Assembly: GCF_019645855.1 (NCBI RefSeq)
Contig: NZ_CP080999.1
Coordinates: 3,224,001-3,288,000 of the forward strand
DNA length: 64,000 bases
Reading direction: 5' to 3'
Source: Mycobacterium malmoense
Lineage (GTDB): Bacteria; Actinomycetota; Actinomycetes; Mycobacteriales; Mycobacteriaceae
Shown here: one piece after another, positions 15,939 to 24,519 of the stretch
Numbering within the stretch: position 1 is the stretch's first letter
Layout: each line of letters starts with the position of its first letter
The notes under the pieces: model-generated
What the model saw: only the letters and a program-made list of their open reading frames with translations
The model's database searches: none
Told to the model about the DNA's origin: nothing
Translations under genes and position numbers: made by a program

Positions 15939-17023
15939 CACACCACAGAACCGAGGATCGGCTGGGACTCGATGATGCCCTCGTCGCTGGGGGCCGCACC
16001 CTCGTCGAACACCCGTGCCCTCTGGCGATCGCGGAACTGCTTGTGCGCCAACGCCGGGGGATCGAAACCGAACCGGGCTTGCGCCAGGCGGGGGGTGGTG
16101 GTCGCCCGATTCTTGGCCGGAACGGAGCACAGCACCGGGGCGGCGACCTCGACCGTTGTCGGCGATAACAATTGCAAGAGCATGAGCTGAAGCCGGGTGC
16201 TCATGCCGACGGCCTTGAATGCGAGGCGCAGCACGGGCACCACCGCCGCGTCGAGGACGGGGTTGACCGGAAGTCCGGACATCTCTCGCATCCACTTCGG
16301 CATGGTGGCCAGTGTCCCCCGCCGCAGGAAGGCGGCGATGACCAGGGCGCCGGGCTGCAGCAGCAGCGGTATGGGCGGCAGCATGACCTCGGCGCGCAGC
16401 AGGTGGTTCATCGCTTGCTTGGCGATGTCGGAACCGAGCAGCTGGAGCCGCATCTCGTCGAAGTACTGTCGGATGCCGTCGCGCGTGCTCGGGACGTCGG
16501 ACGGGTCGCAGGTTTGCAGCTCGGTGGCCAGCGCGCATTCGGCCCAGTAGCGCTTTTCCTCCTCCAGCGAGAGCTTGCCGGGCCCGTACCTCTCGTAGGC
16601 CACGAGGATGGAGTGCCACGCGGTGAGGTGAATCCACAACTGCGACGCCGGATCGTTGGCGTCGTAGCGGATCCCGGTCACCTCGTCGGTGCCGACCGCC
16701 TTCGAATGGATCTTGACCAGCACGTCGGCGGCCTTGACGGTGGACGCACTGTCGCCGAACGCGACCATCGCGAAGTAGCGCAGTGTGCGGTCGTAGCGGG
16801 TGCGGGGCCTTTTGTAGATTTCCTGCGTCTTGTCCACCGCCGCGACCAGCGCGGGGTCGAGTTCTTCGATGACCACCGACCGCTGGAACCCGATGGTCAG
16901 TGACGTCGGATAGCTCCACACCTTCCAGGTCACCGAATCGGGGCCGAAGAAGCCGTAGTCTTCTGCGGCTTCGACCTGCGGAAACGACAGCAGCTCGCGG
17001 ATCCCGATCATGCGGTCCCCCAT
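15938..17023 (-). CDS. MpaB/latex-clearing-type oxygenase family protein (DUF2236)
   Basis: This 361-residue protein has the helical DUF2236/MpaB fold. Visible elements are EDYGFFGPDSVTWKVWS, YDRTLRYFAMVAFGD, VTGIRYDANDPASQLWIHLT, and WHSILVAYERYGPGKLS. The histidines in the WIHLTAWHS segment are the expected haem or metal ligands of the family. Characterised members include rubber-oxygenase Lcp and mycophenolate-pathway MpaB; most mycobacterial paralogs have unknown substrates. ATG 17023 is listed; ATG 17011 is equally likely, since GGGGGA is spaced for it. The first gene of the operon, it is followed by its TetR. Confidence 0.82.
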   Translation of the reverse strand: MGDRMIGIRELLSFPQVEAAEDYGFFGPDSVTWKVWSYPTSLTIGFQRSVVIEELDPALVAAVDKTQEIYKRPRTRYDRTLRYFAMVAFGDSASTVKAADVLVKIHSKAVGTDEVTGIRYDANDPASQLWIHLTAWHSILVAYERYGPGKLSLEEEKRYWAECALATELQTCDPSDVPSTRDGIRQYFDEMRLQLLGSDIAKQAMNHLLRAEVMLPPIPLLLQPGALVIAAFLRRGTLATMPKWMREMSGLPVNPVLDAAVVPVLRLAFKAVGMSTRLQLMLLQLLSPTTVEVAAPVLCSVPAKNRATTTPRLAQARFGFDPPALAHKQFRDRQRARVFDEGAAPSDEGIIESQPILGSVV

Positions 17024-17035
17024 TTTCCGACATAG

Positions 17036-17062
17036 TGTAGGAATTTCCTACAAGCTGTAGGA
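17036..17062. promoter_or_regulatory. Palindromic TetR-type operator with third half-site
   Basis: TGTAGGAA-t-TTCCTACA at 17036-17052 is a perfect 17-bp palindrome. A third half-site, TGTAGGA, follows at 17056-17062. It begins 13 bases upstream of the ATG at 17023 of the MpaB-like/TetR operon. This is the expected position for an autoregulatory operator. Confidence 0.75.
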
Positions 17063-17179
17063 TAGCGCCTCGCCGTGCCCGTATGTCAAGGCACCGGATT
17101 TGGCGACGGTCACACGCACCGCCGGGATTGTCGTCCGCACCCTTAACCCTTGCGGCGAAACCCCGCTCGACGCCCGGGC

Positions 17180-17351
17180 TGACAGGACGTTGTCGAGTTC
17201 CCGCAGCGCCGCCACGGCGCGCCCGATGCCGTACTCGGCGCAGAAGCGAACAACATCACGGACGTCGTCGGCGCGCGGCCACCTCGATTCCGAGCTTCTC
17301 GAACTGCGGATCCAGTTCTCCCAGCGGGCTGCTCGGTAGGTCCGTCGTCAA
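17180..17351 (-). pseudogene. Remnant of a carboxymuconolactone-decarboxylase-like gene
   Basis: A TTG at 17351 overlaps the stop of the Ddn-like gene (TTGA) and opens MTTDLPSSPLGELDPQFEKL, a typical CMD-family N-terminus. After about 25 residues the frame breaks. In another frame follows VRFCAEYGIGRAVAALRELD, which resembles the C-terminal helix of CMD proteins. The middle, including the CxxC active-site region, is missing. I read this as an internally deleted gene once coupled to the Ddn-like gene. Confidence 0.5.
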
Positions 17352-17749
17352 CGCGCCGTTGCCAATTGGCTGACGATGTCGAGCCGGAGGAACTCCGGCG
17401 CCTTGATCACTCTGCGCAGCATGAACCGGATGAACGCCGGCATGTCGGTCGCGTTCTCGTCGCGGAACACGACCGGGGTGTCGAGCTGGTAGCGCCGCCG
17501 CCTGGTCTGTAGCTCGCAGCCCCCCGCGGCGAGGACGTTGCGCACCCAATCCGTTCCGGGGCCGTAGGTCAGCGCGATCACAAATCCGTTGTGGCGGCGG
17601 AAGGCCCACAGCGGGGTGCGGAAGGTGCGCCCCGATTTGCGCCCGCGATGGATGACGACTCCCCATCCCGGCGCCCACGGGGCGATGTACTTGGTGAATC
17701 GATTGAGGCCGATCTTGTTGGCCCGGGCGACCCATCGTGGTGCTGGCAT
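17348..17749 (-). CDS. Ddn-like deazaflavin (F420)-dependent nitroreductase-family protein
   Basis: This 133-residue protein has the split-barrel fold of the F420-binding Ddn/FDOR-B family. Visible elements are NKIGLNRFTKYIAPWAPGWG, VVIHRGRKSGRTFRTPLWAF, and the family block GFVIALTYGPGTDWVRNVLAAGGCEL. These proteins use reduced F420 to reduce quinones, nitro compounds or other acceptors. The start is ATG 17749. A possibly coupled CMD-like partner has decayed immediately downstream. The divergent TetR gene begins 88 bases away across a region with repeated TGTAGAA half-sites, so it likely controls this gene. Confidence 0.85.
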   Translation of the reverse strand: MPAPRWVARANKIGLNRFTKYIAPWAPGWGVVIHRGRKSGRTFRTPLWAFRRHNGFVIALTYGPGTDWVRNVLAAGGCELQTRRRRYQLDTPVVFRDENATDMPAFIRFMLRRVIKAPEFLRLDIVSQLATAR

Positions 17750-17804
17750 CTCCCTAACTCCTCGCTTGGAGAATTTTACGGGGTCCAGGTTAACGCCCCG
17801 CCCG

Positions 17805-17827
17805 TGTAGAAGTCAACGACTGTAGAA
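17805..17827. promoter_or_regulatory. Directly repeated half-sites in divergent promoter
   Basis: TGTAGAA occurs at 17805-17811 and again at 17821-17827, between the Ddn-like gene and the divergent TetR gene. A related inverted motif, GAATTTTAC, lies near 17771-17779. They may be binding sites for the TetR protein; the spacing is not a perfect palindrome. Confidence 0.35.
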
Positions 17828-17837
17828 TTTCGGGACT

Positions 17838-18422
17838 GTGCCCCCCATTGGACGACGCCCGGGTAACCCCGACACCCGCAACGAGATCGTGGCCACCGCT
17901 CGACGGCTGTTCGCCGACTCGGGATACGACAAGACCTCCGTCCGCGACATCGCTGCCGGCTCCGGCGTCGACCCGGCGCTCATCCGGCACTACTTCGGCA
18001 GCAAGGCCGAGCTATTCCGGTCCACCATGGGGTGGCCGTTCGAGCCGGCCGAGATCAGCGCGCGCATCGCTCGCGGCGATCGCGACGACATCGGCGCGCG
18101 CCTGACGCGGGTGTTCTTCGAAGCGTGGGAGCAGCCAGACTCCCGCGCTTCCCTACTGGCGATCCTGCGCGGTGCCGCCACCCACAACGAGTCGGCCGCC
18201 CTGGTGCGGCAGTTCATTCAGGGCCAGCTGTACCCGCAGTTGGCCAGGCTGTTGACGGGGACAGACACCGAGCTGCGTATCGATGTGGCCATGGCCCAAC
18301 TCCTGGGCATCGCCTACTTGCGCCATGTCCTGCAGGTCGAGCCGATCGCGTCCGCTCCGGTGGACGAACTCATTGCGCGGGTCACGCCGATCGTCACCGC
18401 CCATCTCACGCCGCGGCCTTAG
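17838..18422 (+). CDS. TetR-family transcriptional regulator
   Basis: This 194-residue protein starts at GTG 17838. The HTH covers about residues 14-60 (ATARRLFADSGYDKTSVRDI then GVDPALIRHYFGSKAELF). The C-terminal ligand domain includes LLAILRGAATHNESAALVRQ, the TetR_C pattern of many actinobacterial repressors of flavin/F420 enzymes. It is divergent from the Ddn-like gene and 54 bases upstream of the phytanoyl-CoA-dioxygenase-like gene on its own strand. It could therefore control either or both. Confidence 0.88.
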   Translation: MPPIGRRPGNPDTRNEIVATARRLFADSGYDKTSVRDIAAGSGVDPALIRHYFGSKAELFRSTMGWPFEPAEISARIARGDRDDIGARLTRVFFEAWEQPDSRASLLAILRGAATHNESAALVRQFIQGQLYPQLARLLTGTDTELRIDVAMAQLLGIAYLRHVLQVEPIASAPVDELIARVTPIVTAHLTPRP

Positions 18423-18475
18423 GCAACCTCGGGAGTGTCTTGACCCGTGGTCAAGCAAGGTCCAGGGTCGGGTAT

Positions 18476-19330
18476 GTGAGCATCGACGACGACCCGGTCA
18501 CGACGCTGGACGATCTCAAGGGCGACCTGGCGCTCCGGCACAAGTGGACGCCGAGCGGCGGCGCCTCGGTGGACCCCGCGATCGTCGACGCCGATATGGC
18601 GGCCCTCGACCGCGACGGCTACCTCATCTGGGAGAAGCTGCTCGACGCCGACGAATGCCGGCAGATCCGCGACACCGTCGGGCCCTGGCTGGGGCACACC
18701 GGACGCAATTCGTTTGAGGGACGAAGCACCCAGCGCATTTACAGCGTGCTGAGCCGCACGCGCGTGTGCGACCGACTTGTCGATCACCCGCGGGTGCTAG
18801 CGGTGCTCGATCGGCTTCTCATGCCCAACTACCTGCTTTCGGCGTTGCAGGCCATCAACATTCAACCCGGAGAGTCCGCGCAACTGCCACATCACGACGA
18901 CGGGTTCTACCCGATTCCGCGGCCGCGGGCGCCGCTGGCCGCCGCCACAATCTGGGCGATCGACGACTTCACCGCCGACAACGGCGCCACGGTGATTTTC
19001 CCCGGCAGCCATCGCTGGGGCCGGCGCCCGCCCGGGCCGGACGATCCCTCGCTGCCCGTCGTGATGCCGGCCGGCTCCTGCGTCTTCTTCGTGGGAACCC
19101 TGTGGCACGGCGGCGGCGCCAACACCACCAGCCGCGCGCGGCTGGCCGTCACCGCGCAATACTGCCAACCCTGGCTGCGGCCGATGGAAGCCTTCACCCT
19201 CTCGGTGACCCGGGAGGTCGCCCGCGCGGTCTCCGATGACATTCAGCGCATGATCGGCTACAGCATCCATCCGCCATTCGTCGGCGCCGTCGACGGCCTG
19301 CACCCGCGGCGTTTGTTAGAGCAGCCGTGA
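18476..19330 (+). CDS. Phytanoyl-CoA dioxygenase (PhyH)-family protein
   Basis: This 284-residue Fe(II)/2-oxoglutarate dioxygenase has iron ligands HxD in LPHHDDGFY and a distal His in GTLWHGGGANTT. The 2-oxoglutarate-binding Arg is in SRARLAVTAQY. The family hydroxylates the alpha carbon of branched acyl-CoAs or other small molecules. GTG 18476 is chosen because homology begins at MSIDDDP; the ribosome site is weak. Its stop overlaps the start of a FAD-linked 2-hydroxyacid dehydrogenase. A plausible reaction pair is 2-hydroxylation followed by oxidation, as in alpha-oxidation of branched fatty acids. That pairing is inferred from context. Confidence 0.83.
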   Translation: MSIDDDPVTTLDDLKGDLALRHKWTPSGGASVDPAIVDADMAALDRDGYLIWEKLLDADECRQIRDTVGPWLGHTGRNSFEGRSTQRIYSVLSRTRVCDRLVDHPRVLAVLDRLLMPNYLLSALQAINIQPGESAQLPHHDDGFYPIPRPRAPLAAATIWAIDDFTADNGATVIFPGSHRWGRRPPGPDDPSLPVVMPAGSCVFFVGTLWHGGGANTTSRARLAVTAQYCQPWLRPMEAFTLSVTREVARAVSDDIQRMIGYSIHPPFVGAVDGLHPRRLLEQP

Positions 19331-20709
19331 TGCCTGCGACGCGGTTCGCGGAAATCGTCGGCAACCACAACTTGCTGACGGGCGACGCAATCCCCGACGA
19401 CTACTCACACGACGAAGAGCTGACACAACCGCCGCAAAAGCCGGCGTACGTCGCCAAACCGGCGACCGCAGAAGAGGTTTCGCAGCTACTGAAGGCGGCG
19501 ACGGAACATGGGGTGCCGGTGACGGCCCGCGGGTCCGGGAGCGGCCTGTCGGGCGCGGCGAGGCCGCGGAAGGACGGGCTGCTGATCTCCTTCGAACGCA
19601 TGAATGCCGTCCTGGAGGTCGATGTCACCAACCAGGTCGCCGTCGTCCAGCCCGGGGTGACCCTGACCGAGCTCGACGCCGCGACCGTGGACACCGGGCT
19701 GCAGTACATGGTTTATCCGGGCGAACTGTCCTCCAGCGTCGGCGGCAACGTCGGAACCAACGCCGGTGGCATGCGCGCGGTCAAGTACGGGATCGCTCGC
19801 CACAACGTGCTCGGGCTGCAGGCCGTGCTGCCCACCGGGGAGATCATCCGAACCGGCGGCAAGATCGCCAAGGTCTCCACCGGCTACGACCTGACCCAGT
19901 TGATCGTCGGCTCCGAAGGCACCCTGGCCCTGGCCACCGAGGTGATCGTCAAGCTGCACCCGCGGCTCGACCATAGCGCCACCGTGCTCGCGCCGTTCGC
20001 CGACTTCGACCAGGTGATGGCCGCCGTGCCCAAGATCCTCGCCAGCGGGCTCGGGCCCTACATCCTCGAATACATCGACAACTTGACGATGGCCGCGCTC
20101 GTCTACACGCAGAACCTGGAGCTGGGTATCCCCGACGGCGTCCGCGACAGCTCCGCGGCGTATCTCGTTGTGGCGCTTGAGGACCGCACCACCGACCGGC
20201 TGGACGAGGACGTCGAGAAGGCGGGCGAGCTGCTCGCCGAGCTGGGTGCCATCGACGTCTACGTGCTGGAAGGGGGCTCGGCGCGCAAGCTGATCGAGGC
20301 GCGCGAGAAGGCGTTTTGGACGGTCAAGGCCGTCGGCGCCGACGACATCATCGACACCGTCGTGCCGCGTTCCGCGATGCCGAAGTTCCTTGCCGCCGTT
20401 CGCGATCTGGCGGCCGCCGCGGGCGGTGCCGCGGCCGGCTGCGGGCATGCCGGCGACGGCAACGTGCACCTGGCCATCGTCTGCAAGGATCCGGAGAAAC
20501 GCCACAGGCTGATGACCGACATCTTCGCGCTGGCAATGGAATTGGGTGGGGCGATCTCCGGTGAGCACGGCCTCGGCCGCGCGAAAACCCCTTACTTCCT
20601 CGACCTCGAAGACCCCGTCAAGATCGACCTCATGCGCCGGATAAAGCGAAGCTTCGACCCGGCGGGCATCCTCAACCCCGGTGTTCTCTTCGCGGCAGAA
20701 GAGGCATGA
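19330..20709 (+). CDS. FAD-linked D-2-hydroxyacid dehydrogenase (GlcD/D-lactate dehydrogenase type)
   Basis: This 459-residue protein has an N-terminal PP-loop FAD domain (VPVTARGSGSGLSGAARPRK, about residues 63-82; VGGNVGTNAGGMRAVKYGI) and a C-terminal FAD-oxidase domain. The latter ends with the metal-site histidines CGHAGDGNVHLAI and SGEHGLGRAKTPYF. It matches Rv1257c-type oxidoreductases by memory. Such enzymes oxidise glycolate, D-lactate or D-2-hydroxyglutarate, passing electrons to quinone or another acceptor. ATG 19330 shares its first base with the upstream TGA; GTG 19327 just before it is an alternative. It is strongly coupled to the PhyH-like gene. Confidence 0.88.
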   Translation: MPATRFAEIVGNHNLLTGDAIPDDYSHDEELTQPPQKPAYVAKPATAEEVSQLLKAATEHGVPVTARGSGSGLSGAARPRKDGLLISFERMNAVLEVDVTNQVAVVQPGVTLTELDAATVDTGLQYMVYPGELSSSVGGNVGTNAGGMRAVKYGIARHNVLGLQAVLPTGEIIRTGGKIAKVSTGYDLTQLIVGSEGTLALATEVIVKLHPRLDHSATVLAPFADFDQVMAAVPKILASGLGPYILEYIDNLTMAALVYTQNLELGIPDGVRDSSAAYLVVALEDRTTDRLDEDVEKAGELLAELGAIDVYVLEGGSARKLIEAREKAFWTVKAVGADDIIDTVVPRSAMPKFLAAVRDLAAAAGGAAAGCGHAGDGNVHLAIVCKDPEKRHRLMTDIFALAMELGGAISGEHGLGRAKTPYFLDLEDPVKIDLMRRIKRSFDPAGILNPGVLFAAEEA

Positions 20710-20804
20710 CCAGGGCGCGCGGTGAGCGCGGCCACCCTTTCTGGGACCGAAATCCCTTAGACCACAACGGTCCCGGTTTTGGCCGGGATATCCGGAGTGC
20801 CCGG

Positions 20805-20859
20805 CTCATAGCGACAGGTGAAGGGCTCTCGACGCGCCGCCGCAATGTGTCGCTATGAG
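20805..20859. repeat. Inverted repeat in the 274-base gap after the FAD dehydrogenase
   Basis: A perfect 12-bp inverted repeat, CTCATAGCGACA at 20805-20816 and TGTCGCTATGAG at 20848-20859, lies in the gap 20710-20983. A second, smaller one pairs GGGACCG (20743-20749) with CGGTCCC (20768-20774). I see no coding content in this gap. The smaller stem, directly after the stop, may terminate the upstream operon. Confidence 0.55.
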
Positions 20860-20983
20860 GTGGACACAAAGCGTGTCTCCTCTCCGAGAGACTGGTGTGA
20901 CCGATGTGACTTAGCCGGCGATGGGCTTGCGCGAGGCCACGGGCCCCCGTCCGCACCACCCGACCACCTCGTAAGGTGACCCA

Positions 20984-22258
20984 ATGCGGACAGCTCGAAT
21001 CATCCACATCATCCGGCAAATAGCGTCACTGGCGGTGACGGCGGTGACCGCCGCGTCCACCCTCAACGCGTATCGGCCGCTGGCGCGCCGCGGGTATGCG
21101 TCGCTGTTCTCGTGGATGTTCGGCCTGGTGGTTACCGAGTTGCCGCTGCAGACACTGGTGAGCCAGCTCGGTGGGCTGGCGTTGACGGCCCACCGCCTGA
21201 CCCGCCCGGTACGCGCGATCGCGTGGCTGGTGGCGGGCGTCTCGGCGCTGGGATTGCTGAACTTCAATCGCGCCGGCCATAAGGCCAATGTCCCGCTGGC
21301 CGAAGCGTTGGACGACGGCCTGGGACCCGCTCGTCGCACCGACTCCGCGGACCTATGGCGCCGGCCGGCCGGCGCCGGCACCGCCAAGACGCCGGGAGCG
21401 CTGCGGATGCTGCGCATCTACCGCGACTACGCCCACGACTCCAACATCAGCTACGGCGAATACGGCAGCGCCAACCACCTGGACATCTGGCGACGCCCCG
21501 ACCTCGATCCCAACGGAAAGGCGCCGGTGCTCTTCCAGATCCCGGGCGGCGCCTGGACGACGGGTAACAAACGCGGACAAGCACATCCGTTGATGAGCCA
21601 CCTCGCGGAGCTGGGCTGGATCTGCGTGGCGATCAACTACCGGCACAGCCCGCGCAACACCTGGCCCGACCACATCGTCGACGTCAAGCGCGCCCTCGCC
21701 TGGGTCAAGGCGCACGTCGGCGAGTACGGCGGCGATCCCGACTTCGTCGCCATCACCGGTGGTTCGGCCGGCGGCCACCTGTCATCGCTGGCGGCCTTGA
21801 CGCCCAATAACCCACAGTTCCAACCGGGATTCGAAGACGCCGACACCCGCGTGCAGGCGGCCGTGCCGTTCTACGGCGTCTATGACTTCACCCGTTTCGA
21901 CGACGCGATGCATCCGATGATGCCGGGACTCCTCGTGAAATCGATTCTCAAGCAACGGCCCTCGACGAACCTGCAGCCGTTTATCACCGCGTCGCCGGTC
22001 AACCACGTTTCGGCCGACGCTCCCCCGTTCCTGGTGTTGCATGGCCGCAACGACTCGCTGGTACCCGTCGAGCAGGCACGCGCCTTCGTCGGCCGGCTGC
22101 GGGAAGTCAGCAGGCAGCCCGTCGTGTACGCCGAATTGCCTTTTACCCAACACGCTTTCGACATCTTCGGCTCAGCCCGGGCGGCACGCACCGCGATCGC
22201 CGTCGAGCAATTCCTCGCCGAGGTCTACGCGACGCAACGCCAGGCCGAGGTGGCCTAA
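20984..22258 (+). CDS. Membrane-anchored alpha/beta hydrolase, LipO/LipQ-type carboxylesterase
   Basis: This 424-residue protein has hydrophobic segments in the first 95 residues (QIASLAVTAVTAAS; a second around IAWLVAGVSALGLL), then an alpha/beta hydrolase domain. The nucleophile elbow is TGGSAGGHLSS (near residue 260), with the oxyanion motif IPGGAWTTGNKR. The acid is in HGRNDSLVP and the His in LPFTQHAFDIF. The N-terminal membrane region and length fit mycobacterial LipO/LipQ carboxylesterases, though I cannot assign the exact ortholog. The substrate is probably a short-to-medium acyl ester at the membrane. Confidence 0.83.
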   Translation: MRTARIIHIIRQIASLAVTAVTAASTLNAYRPLARRGYASLFSWMFGLVVTELPLQTLVSQLGGLALTAHRLTRPVRAIAWLVAGVSALGLLNFNRAGHKANVPLAEALDDGLGPARRTDSADLWRRPAGAGTAKTPGALRMLRIYRDYAHDSNISYGEYGSANHLDIWRRPDLDPNGKAPVLFQIPGGAWTTGNKRGQAHPLMSHLAELGWICVAINYRHSPRNTWPDHIVDVKRALAWVKAHVGEYGGDPDFVAITGGSAGGHLSSLAALTPNNPQFQPGFEDADTRVQAAVPFYGVYDFTRFDDAMHPMMPGLLVKSILKQRPSTNLQPFITASPVNHVSADAPPFLVLHGRNDSLVPVEQARAFVGRLREVSRQPVVYAELPFTQHAFDIFGSARAARTAIAVEQFLAEVYATQRQAEVA

Positions 22259-22307
22259 AGCGCTTGGGCCACCACGCCCGCGGTCCACGGGACGACGACC
22301 GCCACGG

Positions 22308-22739
22308 TCACTGCACCGTCACGTTGGCCGTATACGTGCACACCGGTTTGGTGTCCTTGCCCACGATGCTGGCGTACGAGGTGGTGATCGTCGTCGTCCC
22401 GGGCTTCAGAGCCGTGAACGTCCACACCTCGGTGCCGGGCGCGCCCAGGGCATCGGAGGTTGGCTGCACAAACTCGTGACTGTTCTGCCTCACGATCGTC
22501 GAATCGCCGATCTTCATGTTGGCCATCCACCGGTACGGCGTGGAGTAATTCGAGCCCAGCTTCACCGTCAGCGTGTTGCCGACGGCCAGCGTCGCGTTCT
22601 GCGTGATGACGCTCTGCTTCAGCACGCGACTCATGGGGACCTGGAGGGTCTTGCTCGTCGGCGGGTTCCTGGACGGAAAGGCGCAGCCCACGACCGTCGA
22701 TGCAACGAGCACGGCGACTGCGACCACCCTGAGCCTCAC
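22308..22739 (-). CDS. Chagasin-type (I42) peptidase-inhibitor lipoprotein
   Basis: This 143-residue protein has a lipoprotein signal MRLRVVAVAVLVASTVVGC with Cys19 as the lipidated residue. The mature domain matches the I42 inhibitor fold: the L2-loop-like YSTPYRW, a central GAPGTEVWTFTALKPGTTTIT (cf. the family's GxGG and RPW loops) and the final VCTYTANVTV strand. Family members inhibit papain-like cysteine proteases. As a surface lipoprotein it could block host cathepsins or scavenge proteases; this is inference. Start ATG 22739. It is convergent with the esterase gene and divergent from the antiporter. Confidence 0.78.
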   Translation of the reverse strand: MRLRVVAVAVLVASTVVGCAFPSRNPPTSKTLQVPMSRVLKQSVITQNATLAVGNTLTVKLGSNYSTPYRWMANMKIGDSTIVRQNSHEFVQPTSDALGAPGTEVWTFTALKPGTTTITTSYASIVGKDTKPVCTYTANVTVQ

Positions 22740-22893
22740 CAGAACACCCTTTCAACACCTCCCGCAAACGTAGCCGCTGCAGGATAATCGACCGACTCTC
22801 AGCGAGGCACCCGATTGCGGGCCCAAGCACGAGCAGCCGCGTTACCCAAACCCCACGCCGCGCAAACCCGAGCAGGTCCGGCAGGATGGGCAG

Positions 22894-24486
22894 GTGTTTG
22901 GCCTCGTCGTCATCGTTGCGCTGGTCTCTACCGTCATCGTGGGGACGGTCATCGGCCGGCGCTATCGCGTGGGTCCGCCGGTGCTGCTCATTCTGCTGGG
23001 CGCGTTGCTGGGCCTGATCCCTCAGTTCGGTCATGTGCGGATCAATGGCGAGCTGGTGCTGCTGCTGTTCCTCCCGGCGATCCTCTATTGGGAGGGCCTG
23101 AACGTCAGCTTCCGCGAGATCCGCAAGAACCTGCGCATCATCGTTTTTCTCAGCGTTGCCCTGGTGATTGCCACCGCGGTGGCGGTGTCGTGGACGGCGC
23201 GGGCGCTGGGCCTGGAACCGCACGCGGCGGGGGTCCTCGGAGCCGTGCTCTCCCCCACCGACGCCGCCGCCGTCGCCGGCCTGGCGAAGAAGTTGCCACG
23301 CCGGTCGCTCACCGTGCTGAAAGCCGAGAGCCTCATCAACGACGGCACCGCGCTGGTGCTGTTCGTCGTCAGCGTCCACGTCGCGGTAGGCGGGTCCGCG
23401 ATCAGCCCGGCCGACGTGGCGGCCCGGTTTGTCGGGTCCTACCTTGGCGGTATCGCCGCCGGGCTGCTTGTCGGCGGATTGGCGACCCTCGTGCGAAAAC
23501 GAATCGACGCGCCGCAAGAGGAGGGGGCCCTGAGCCTGCTGACGCCGTTCGCGGCGTTCTTGCTGGCCCAGGCAATGGACTGCAGCGGTGTGGTCGCGGT
23601 CATGGTGTCGGCTTTGGTGCTCGCGTACTCCGGGCCGGTGGTGATTCGGGCTCGTTCCCGCCTGGAGGCCTACGCGTTCTGGGACATGGCGACGTTCCTG
23701 ATCAACGGCTCGTTGTGGGTGTTCGTCGGGGTTCAGATCCCGGGCGCGCTGCGCGGCATATCCGGCGTGGGCGGCGGACTTCGCCACGCTGCCTACATCG
23801 CCCTCGCCGTCACCGGTGTCGTGATCGTGTCTCGGATCTTCTGGGGGGAAATCACCACCCTGCTGCTTCGCCTCATCGACCGTCGCGAGGTGCAGCGCGC
23901 CCGTCGCGTCGGCTGGCGTCAGCGTTTCGTCACCGTCTGGGCAGGATTCCGCGGAGCCGTATCGCTTGCCGCGGCGCTGGCCGTCCCGGCGACCACGCTC
24001 AGCGGCGCGCCATTCCCGGACCGCAGCCTGCTCATCTTCATCGTGACCTTCGTCATTCTGGTCACCGTCCTGGTCCAGGGAAGCACGCTGCCCGCCGTCG
24101 TTCGCTGGGCCCGGATGCCCGACGACGTTGCCTACGCCCAAGAATTGGAGCTGGCCCGTCGCCGGGGTAGTCAAGCCGCTCTCGACGCTTTGCCGGTGGT
24201 TGGCGCCGAAGTCGGCATCAGCGAGGACCTGCTACGGCGGCTGCAAAAGGAATACGAGGAAAAGGCCGAATTGGTACGGGCCACCGAAGACGGTTCGACG
24301 GACAGCCGCCTGGCCGAGCGCAAGGACCTGGTTCGACGGGTGCGCCTGGGTGTGCTGGAACACAAGCGCCGCGAAATCACCGCGCTGCGAAACCAAAACC
24401 TCATCGACGACATCGTGCTCCGCGAGCTGCAAGCCGAAATGGACCTGGAGGAAGTGCAACTCCTCGACCCCGCCGACAGCGGCTGA
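22894..24486 (+). CDS. yjcE: Na+/H+ antiporter, CPA1 family
   Basis: This 530-residue protein has about 11-12 transmembrane segments in its first 420 residues. CPA1 hallmarks are present: the acidic pair region LKAESLINDGTALVL and the motif AVLSPTDAAAVAGLAKK. The last ~110 residues form a hydrophilic, probably helical cytoplasmic tail (LLRRLQKEYEEKAELVRATE; VRRVRLGVLEHKRREITALR), typical of the Rv2287-type YjcE protein. It exports Na+ in exchange for protons for pH and salt homeostasis. GTG 22894 follows AGGATGGG at 22882-22889. It fits the syntenic position (Rv2287 by memory) between the DUF202 pair and sseB. Confidence 0.87.
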   Translation: MFGLVVIVALVSTVIVGTVIGRRYRVGPPVLLILLGALLGLIPQFGHVRINGELVLLLFLPAILYWEGLNVSFREIRKNLRIIVFLSVALVIATAVAVSWTARALGLEPHAAGVLGAVLSPTDAAAVAGLAKKLPRRSLTVLKAESLINDGTALVLFVVSVHVAVGGSAISPADVAARFVGSYLGGIAAGLLVGGLATLVRKRIDAPQEEGALSLLTPFAAFLLAQAMDCSGVVAVMVSALVLAYSGPVVIRARSRLEAYAFWDMATFLINGSLWVFVGVQIPGALRGISGVGGGLRHAAYIALAVTGVVIVSRIFWGEITTLLLRLIDRREVQRARRVGWRQRFVTVWAGFRGAVSLAAALAVPATTLSGAPFPDRSLLIFIVTFVILVTVLVQGSTLPAVVRWARMPDDVAYAQELELARRRGSQAALDALPVVGAEVGISEDLLRRLQKEYEEKAELVRATEDGSTDSRLAERKDLVRRVRLGVLEHKRREITALRNQNLIDDIVLRELQAEMDLEEVQLLDPADSG

Positions 24487-24519
24487 GGTCCCTCCCGGGA
24501 AATTTCTCGGTAGGCAATT

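Noticed and set aside
22255..24174. Very long (639-codon) open frame antisense to the antiporter and inhibitor genes
   Set aside because: The sense strand carries the antiporter with clear family motifs. The antisense product is Arg/His/Asp-rich low-quality sequence typical of GC-rich shadow frames.
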